In this document: piece by piece, positions 59,329 to 64,000 of the stretch
Position numbering within the stretch: position 1 is the first letter of the stretch
How the letters are laid out: the number at the start of each line of letters is the position of its first letter
Assembly: GCA_018383195.1 (NCBI GenBank)
Contig: JAGZOP010000004.1
Span: 1 to 64,000 of the forward strand
Source: Clostridiaceae bacterium
Lineage (GTDB): Bacteria; Bacillota; Clostridia; Oscillospirales; Butyricicoccaceae
Reading direction: 5' to 3'
DNA: 64,000 nt
Notes under the pieces: model-generated
Database searches by the model: none
Told to the model about the DNA's origin: nothing
Seen by the model: the letters and a program-made list of their open reading frames with translations, nothing else
Program-made: the position numbers and the translations under genes

Positions 59329-60603
59329 ATGGCGAATAAAGACGATAACAGAACGCTCAAATGTTCTTTTTGCGGCAAGCCGCAGAGCAAGGTCCGCAAG
59401 CTGATTGCGGGTCCGGGCGTTTATATCTGCGACGAATGCATCGGTATCTGCTCGAGCATCCTAGAAGAGGAATTCGGGATGAATGCCGTGCTCGACGATG
59501 AACCCATAGAATGCGAAGCACCGGAGAACTTGCCGACCCCGAAGGAACTCAAAGCGGTGCTCGATGAATATGTCATCGGTCAGGAGCGCGCGAAGGTTGC
59601 ACTCTCTGTCGCAGTATACAATCATTATAAGCGTATTTTCCGCGGCGGTGATGATGTGGAGCTGCAAAAGAGCAATATCTTAATGCTTGGTCCCTCGGGT
59701 TCGGGCAAGACCCTGCTCGCGCAGACTTTGGCAAAGACTTTGCAGGTGCCGTTTGCGATTGCAGATGCCACAACGCTGACCGAGGCAGGCTATGTCGGTG
59801 AGGACGTCGAGAACATCCTGCTGCGCCTGATTCAGGCTGCGGATTTTGATGTAGAATTGGCAGAGCGCGGCATTATTTATGTCGATGAAATTGACAAAAT
59901 TGCGCGTAAGAGTGAAAACCCCTCGATCACCCGCGACGTATCGGGCGAAGGTGTGCAGCAGGCGCTGCTCAAAATGCTCGAAGGTACGACTGCGAACGTT
60001 CCCCCGCAGGGCGGGCGCAAGCATCCCCATCAGGATTTTATCCAGATTGATACGACCAATATTCTGTTTATCTGCGGCGGTGCCTTTGACGGCATTGAGA
60101 AGATTATCCAGAACCGCACCGGAAAGCAGGGGCTTGGCTTTGGAGCCGAAGTAACCAGCAAAAAAGAGGCGGATATCTCTGAAATGCTCGCGAAAATCGA
60201 GCCGCATGACCTGATGAAGTTTGGTTTGATTCCGGAAATCATCGGTCGTCTGCCCGCAATCGTCAGTCTGGACAGTCTTGACGAGCAGGCGCTTGTGCGT
60301 ATCCTGACTGAGCCGAAGAACGCCCTTGTGAAGCAGTATAAAAAGCTGTTTGAACTGGACGGCGTGGAGCTGGAGTTTGAGGCGGAGGCTCTGGAAGAGG
60401 TTGCAAAGATTGCGGTTGAACGGAAAACGGGCGCCCGCGGTCTGCGCGGTGTTCTCGAAGAAGTGATGACGAATATCATGTTTGAAATCCCGTCTGATGA
60501 GAGCATTGAGCGTGTTACCATTACAGCGGATGTTATCCGGCATCAGGGAACGCCGGTTATCCATCGCGCTCCGGAAAAACCACATTCGGGGAAAAGCGCA
60601 TAA
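59329..60603 (+). CDS. clpX: ClpX unfoldase, ATPase partner of ClpP
   Basis: The 424-residue AAA+ protein has the N-terminal zinc-binding domain (Cys at 'CSFCGKP' and 'YICDECIGIC'), Walker A 'GPSGSGKTLLAQ', 'YVGEDVENIL', Walker B 'IIYVDEIDKI' and the 'GFGAEV' ClpP-contact/pore loop region. It selects and unfolds substrates. It is 125 bases after clpP. Confidence 0.97.
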   Translation: MANKDDNRTLKCSFCGKPQSKVRKLIAGPGVYICDECIGICSSILEEEFGMNAVLDDEPIECEAPENLPTPKELKAVLDEYVIGQERAKVALSVAVYNHYKRIFRGGDDVELQKSNILMLGPSGSGKTLLAQTLAKTLQVPFAIADATTLTEAGYVGEDVENILLRLIQAADFDVELAERGIIYVDEIDKIARKSENPSITRDVSGEGVQQALLKMLEGTTANVPPQGGRKHPHQDFIQIDTTNILFICGGAFDGIEKIIQNRTGKQGLGFGAEVTSKKEADISEMLAKIEPHDLMKFGLIPEIIGRLPAIVSLDSLDEQALVRILTEPKNALVKQYKKLFELDGVELEFEAEALEEVAKIAVERKTGARGLRGVLEEVMTNIMFEIPSDESIERVTITADVIRHQGTPVIHRAPEKPHSGKSA

Positions 60604-60606
60604 CGT

Positions 60607-60655
60607 ATCGTCAAAAGGGGTGTGGCGCATTTGCCGCACCCTTTTGACGATTTCA
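60607..60655 (+). terminator. clpX terminator
   Basis: A long stem ATCGTCAAAAGGG-GTGTGGC with GCCGCAC-CCTTTTGACGAT (19 bp with a bulge) is followed by TTTC. Confidence 0.88.
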
Positions 60656-60669
60656 CCAGATGTTGTCGC

Positions 60670-60698
60670 TTGCATTTCGGGGCGCATGCGGCTATACT
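60670..60698 (+). promoter_or_regulatory. Promoter of lon-engB
   Basis: TTGCAT and TATACT are 17 bases apart, 67 bases before lon. No CIRCE or CtsR box is evident. Confidence 0.7.
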
Positions 60699-60764
60699 GA
60701 TACTGAATAGAAGAACATTGTAACGCCTGATTTGGGCGGAACACCCCGTATAGGAGTTGAAATC

Positions 60765-63188
60765 ATGACTATGAATGAGGACATTCGGATTTTGCCGGTT
60801 TTGCCGCTGCGCGGACTTACGGCATTTCCCGAGATGCTGATTCATTTTGACGTCGGCCGTATCATGTCGATTAAGGCATTGGAAGCGGCAATGAAAGATG
60901 GTCAGAATATTTTTTTGACCGCGCAGAAAGAATTGAAAACCGATACGCCCTGTGCAGATGATTTGTATGAAATTGGTACAATTTGTGTCATTAAGCAGAT
61001 TTTGCGTATGCCGGGCGATAATATCCGTGTGCTTGTGGAGGGACGTACCCGTGCACGCGCACTGGAGTTTGAAGCTGTAGAAGAGGGGGGATGCCTGTAC
61101 GCAAAGACAGAGCAGCTCGCCGAATATCATCTGACGCATGGTTCATATCGTCGGGAGCAGGCACTTGTGCGCACGGTACAGGATCGTTTTGCCGAATATG
61201 CTGAGTATGCGCCGCGTCTGTCGGGCGATGTTGTGATGGCGGTTGCGGCGGGCGGTGACCCGGGATATCTCGCTGACTATATCGCGCAAAATATTGCGGT
61301 TGACTTTCAGGTGAAACAGCAAATCCTTGAGGAGCTGAATGTTACCAAACGTTTAACCTGCGTGATCCGTTTGCTGACCGACGAAACCGAGATTCTTAAG
61401 ATTGAAAGCGACATTCAGGATCAGCTCAAGGATCAGATCGACCGGAATCAGCGGGAATATTATCTGCGTGAGCAGATTAAGGTGATCCAGTCCGAACTGG
61501 GAGAGCAGGATCTGAACGCTGAGGTAGAAAGCTATCGTGAACGCATTGAAGCGCTCAACCTGCCCGAGGAGCACACGGAAAAGCTGCTGAAAGAAGCGGA
61601 CCGTTTGGCAAAGATGAGCAGCGCGTCGGCAGAAAGCGGCGTGGTGCGTACATATCTCGATACAGTGCTCGAGCTGCCGTGGAAGGATGCGACCGAAGAA
61701 CGCGCGGATTTAACTTATGCCGCAGAAGTGCTCAATCGGGATCATTACGGCATGGAAAAGGTCAAGGAGCGTATTTTGGAATTCCTCGCAGTCAAGCAGA
61801 TTGCGCCCAATTTGAAAGGTCAGGTGCTTTGCCTTGCGGGTCCTCCGGGCGTCGGCAAGACGTCGATTGCGCGCTCGGTGGCAGAGGCGATGGGGCGCAA
61901 ATATGTGCGGCTGTCGCTCGGCGGTGTGCGCGATGAAGCGGATATCCGTGGACATCGCAAGACCTATATCGGCGCGATGCCCGGGCGAATCATGACGGCG
62001 ATGGCACAGGCAGGCAGCCGCAATCCGCTCATGCTGCTCGATGAGATTGATAAGATGGGCAATGACTTCCGCGGAGATCCGGCGTCTGCTATGCTCGAAG
62101 TGCTGGATATTGAGCAAAACAGCGCATTCCGCGATCACTATATTGAATTGCCGTTCGATTTATCCGACGTACTGTTTGTGACCACGGCGAACGATCTCGG
62201 CACGGTGCCGCGCCCGCTGCTCGACCGTATGGAGGTCATCGAACTGCCGAGCTATACCGAGGAAGAAAAGGTACAGATTGCAAAACGCCACCTGCTTGTA
62301 AAGCAGATGGACAAGCATGGACTGACCCGCGCGCAGCTTACCGTTTCGGAGGAAACCCTGCACGCGATTGTGTCGGGTTATACCCGCGAGGCAGGTGTGC
62401 GGCGGCTGGAACAGCTCATTGCAAAGCTGTGCCGTAAGGCGGCGAAGCGCATTGCAGATGGCGGTAAAAAGCTCACAGTTACAGCGAAAAATCTCGAAGA
62501 GCTGCTTGGACCGGTGAAGTTCAAGGATGATGTGGTTGCGCATCGTGACGAGGTTGGCGTGGTCAATGGTCTTGCATGGACGAGCGTAGGCGGCGAAATG
62601 CTGCAAGCCGAGGTCGCAGTCGTGCCCGGTACCGGCAAGATCGAAGTGACCGGAAATCTGGGAACGGTCATGCAGGAAAGTGCGAAGGCAGCAGTCACCT
62701 TTGTGCGTTCGCGCGCCGAACGCCTTGGAATCAGTCCGACCTTCTATAAAGAAATGGATATGCACATTCATTTCCCGGAGGCGGCGATTCCGAAAGACGG
62801 TCCTTCGGCGGGTGTGACAATTACCACTGCGCTGATTTCGGCATTGACCGGCGCTCCGGTGCGTCACGATGTTGCAATGACTGGAGAGGTCACGCTGCGC
62901 GGGCGCGTGCTGCCGATCGGCGGACTGCGCGAAAAGACCATGGCGGCGTACCGTGCGGGTATCAAAACCGTTGTCATCCCCAAGGATAATGAATCCGATT
63001 TGGAGGAAATTGTTCCGGTGGTACGTGAACATGTCAAGTTCGTTGCCGCCGAAACGATGGATACCGTGATGGAAACCGCGCTCGATTTTGCGCATCGTCT
63101 GCCGCCTGCCATCAAGGAAGAAAAAAAGGAGCAGCCGCTTGTACCTGTGCCGCATGCCGGGCAGAATGCAACGACGCTACGCCAGTAA
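60765..63188 (+). CDS. lon: ATP-dependent Lon protease
   Basis: The 807-residue Lon has the N-terminal LON domain ('ILPVLPLRGLTAFPEML'), a coiled-coil region, an AAA+ domain with Walker A 'GPPGVGKTS' and 'SLGGVRDEADIRGHRKTYIG', and the Ser-Lys protease domain with Ser681 in 'PKDGPSAGVT' followed by 'PIGGLREKTMAAYRAG'. TAGGAG lies 8 bases before the ATG; upstream in-frame codons lack a site. engB follows by 19 bases. Confidence 0.97.
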   Translation: MTMNEDIRILPVLPLRGLTAFPEMLIHFDVGRIMSIKALEAAMKDGQNIFLTAQKELKTDTPCADDLYEIGTICVIKQILRMPGDNIRVLVEGRTRARALEFEAVEEGGCLYAKTEQLAEYHLTHGSYRREQALVRTVQDRFAEYAEYAPRLSGDVVMAVAAGGDPGYLADYIAQNIAVDFQVKQQILEELNVTKRLTCVIRLLTDETEILKIESDIQDQLKDQIDRNQREYYLREQIKVIQSELGEQDLNAEVESYRERIEALNLPEEHTEKLLKEADRLAKMSSASAESGVVRTYLDTVLELPWKDATEERADLTYAAEVLNRDHYGMEKVKERILEFLAVKQIAPNLKGQVLCLAGPPGVGKTSIARSVAEAMGRKYVRLSLGGVRDEADIRGHRKTYIGAMPGRIMTAMAQAGSRNPLMLLDEIDKMGNDFRGDPASAMLEVLDIEQNSAFRDHYIELPFDLSDVLFVTTANDLGTVPRPLLDRMEVIELPSYTEEEKVQIAKRHLLVKQMDKHGLTRAQLTVSEETLHAIVSGYTREAGVRRLEQLIAKLCRKAAKRIADGGKKLTVTAKNLEELLGPVKFKDDVVAHRDEVGVVNGLAWTSVGGEMLQAEVAVVPGTGKIEVTGNLGTVMQESAKAAVTFVRSRAERLGISPTFYKEMDMHIHFPEAAIPKDGPSAGVTITTALISALTGAPVRHDVAMTGEVTLRGRVLPIGGLREKTMAAYRAGIKTVVIPKDNESDLEEIVPVVREHVKFVAAETMDTVMETALDFAHRLPPAIKEEKKEQPLVPVPHAGQNATTLRQ

Positions 63189-63207
63189 TGAAAGAAAGAG
63201 GACAGCT

Positions 63208-63825
63208 ATGCTTAACCTGCATAACGCGGAGTTTATCCGTTCCGCGGTCAAAGAAGCTGATTTCCCGCAGGACGGTCTGCCGCAGATTGTATTTGCCGGC
63301 AAATCTAATGTAGGAAAATCGTCCACCATCAATAAGCTGCTGAACCGCAAAAATTTTGCCCGTGTGGGCAATCAGCCAGGAAAAACAATCCATATCAACT
63401 ATTTCCTGATTGACAAAAAGGCATATTTTGTCGATCTTCCGGGGTATGGCTACGCCAAGGTTTCCAAGGGCGAGCGTGACCGCTGGGGACAGCTCATCGA
63501 CACCTATTTTGGGTCGGGGCTGATTACGCTCGGCATTCAGATTGTCGATATGCGTCATAAGCCCACCGCTGATGATATTACGATGGCAAGCTGGTTTCTC
63601 AGCACCGGCATGCCGTTTATCGTGGTAGCGAACAAGATGGACAAGGTTCGGAAAAAGAGTGAATATGAGGGCAATCTCAACGTCATCCGGCAGACGCTGT
63701 TGCTGCCAAATGAAGTGCCGGTTATCCCGTTTTCTGCTGAAAAGGGCGATGGAAAGGAAGAAGTTCTCTCCATCATTCAGCAGGCTGCTTCCGGCACGCT
63801 GATGCAGGAGCCCGAAGGGGAATAA
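63208..63825 (+). CDS. engB: Ribosome biogenesis GTP-binding protein EngB (YsxC/YihA)
   Basis: The 205-residue GTPase has G1 'GKSNVGKSS', G3 'DLPGYGYAKVSKGERDRW' and G4 'NKMDKV', the EngB layout. It acts in 50S assembly. It lies directly after lon as in Bacillus (lonA-ysxC). AAGAGGA precedes the ATG. Confidence 0.97.
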   Translation: MLNLHNAEFIRSAVKEADFPQDGLPQIVFAGKSNVGKSSTINKLLNRKNFARVGNQPGKTIHINYFLIDKKAYFVDLPGYGYAKVSKGERDRWGQLIDTYFGSGLITLGIQIVDMRHKPTADDITMASWFLSTGMPFIVVANKMDKVRKKSEYEGNLNVIRQTLLLPNEVPVIPFSAEKGDGKEEVLSIIQQAASGTLMQEPEGE

Positions 63826-63832
63826 CAGAAAG

Positions 63833-63856
63833 CGCTCCGGTATTCCGGGGCGTTTT
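63833..63856 (+). terminator. engB terminator
   Basis: An 8-bp stem CGCTCCGG/CCGGGGCG with one G-T pair and TATT loop is followed by TTTT. Confidence 0.8.
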
Positions 63857-63893
63857 CCCATGGGGGAAATTGATATCCGAATGGAGAATGTTT

Positions 63894-64000
63894 ATGTTTG
63901 ACTTTTTGAGGCGATTTATGTACGGTCGCTATGGAAACGACATGCTGAACCAAGCGCTGATGCTGATTGCCCTGTTCCTCGCTGCGGTATGGAGTTTTGT
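63894..64000 (+). CDS. N-terminus of an unknown membrane protein, cut by window edge
   Basis: Thirty-five codons are visible: 'MFDFLRRFMYGRYGNDMLNQ' and then a hydrophobic run 'ALMLIALFLAAVWSF'. TGGAGAA precedes the ATG at 7 bases. Short membrane proteins with a YGRYGND opening are common and uncharacterised in Clostridia. Nothing more can be said from this fragment. Confidence 0.65.
   Translation, partial: MFDFLRRFMYGRYGNDMLNQALMLIALFLAAVWSF

Noticed and set aside
58479..60764. CtsR or HrcA (CIRCE) operators before clpP, clpX, lon
   Set aside because: I found no GGTCAAA-type tandem repeats and no TTAGCACTC inverted repeats in the gaps.
1..64000. Defence, secretion, prophage or biosynthetic gene cluster
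   Set aside because: I scanned all supported genes for restriction, toxin-antitoxin, retron, CBASS, phage structural and NRPS/PKS features and saw none; the window is mostly housekeeping.

Overview
The window looks like chromosomal core DNA from a low-redundancy, moderately G+C-rich Firmicute of class Clostridia. My tentative placement is Oscillospirales, resembling a gut Butyricicoccus/Agathobaculum-type organism. This rests on gene order (walRKHIJ-rlmH, ylxM-ffh-rpsP-khpA-rimM-trmD, tig-clpP-clpX-lon-engB, lepB-rbgA-rnhB-yraN), the GlgC/GlgD pair, a DnaD/DnaI primosome, strong AGGAGG ribosome-binding sites and SigA-like promoters. No species can be named from the sequence alone. I find no rRNA, tRNA, CRISPR array, prophage or defence island.

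Layout. The left edge clips an insertion-sequence transposase. Bases 0.3-6.2 kb hold a CofE-like ligase, an HscC-type Hsp70 with a membrane-anchored J-protein, and the pyrB-pyrI-ferredoxin operon. Bases 6.5-13 kb hold an orotate-phosphoribosyltransferase-like protein with galM, a YhaO/SbcD-like nuclease, a short AT-rich patch with two orphan genes, and the dnaD-dnaI primosome operon. Bases 13.2-21.7 kb carry glmU (with a degenerate first domain), prs, ymdB, purA, the cysteine desulfurase-thiI pair and cinA. Bases 22-30.5 kb form a glycogen block: glgB, glgC, glgD and glgA, then a GH13 glucan hydrolase.

That GH13 gene runs with very short gaps into a Nudix hydrolase and the cell-wall control operon walR-walK-walH-walI, then murA, walJ and rlmH (30.5-38.5 kb). 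A 250-bp palindromic non-coding element separates this from a leftward operon of yfmF-yfmH (M16 peptidase pair), lgt and folD. Bases 43-50 kb carry the SRP/ribosome-maturation genes, interrupted between trmD and rplS by a sugar kinase and a second GH13 enzyme. Bases 50-57 kb hold an MFS transporter, lepB-rbgA-rnhB-yraN, a dipeptidase, thrC and a phosphoesterase. The right end is the protein quality-control cluster tig, clpP, clpX, lon, engB and the start of a membrane protein.

The gene set supports growth and housekeeping: pyrimidine, purine and PRPP synthesis, peptidoglycan precursors and wall sensing, glycogen storage and turnover, ribosome assembly, protein export and proteolysis. I did not find a convincing undescribed multi-gene system. 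The items most worth a second look are the GlmU whose uridyltransferase signature is gone, the HscC/HPE-J-protein pair, the palindromic element at 38.5-38.8 kb, the PRTase-like protein lacking PRPP-loop acids, and the basic tail on GlgB.
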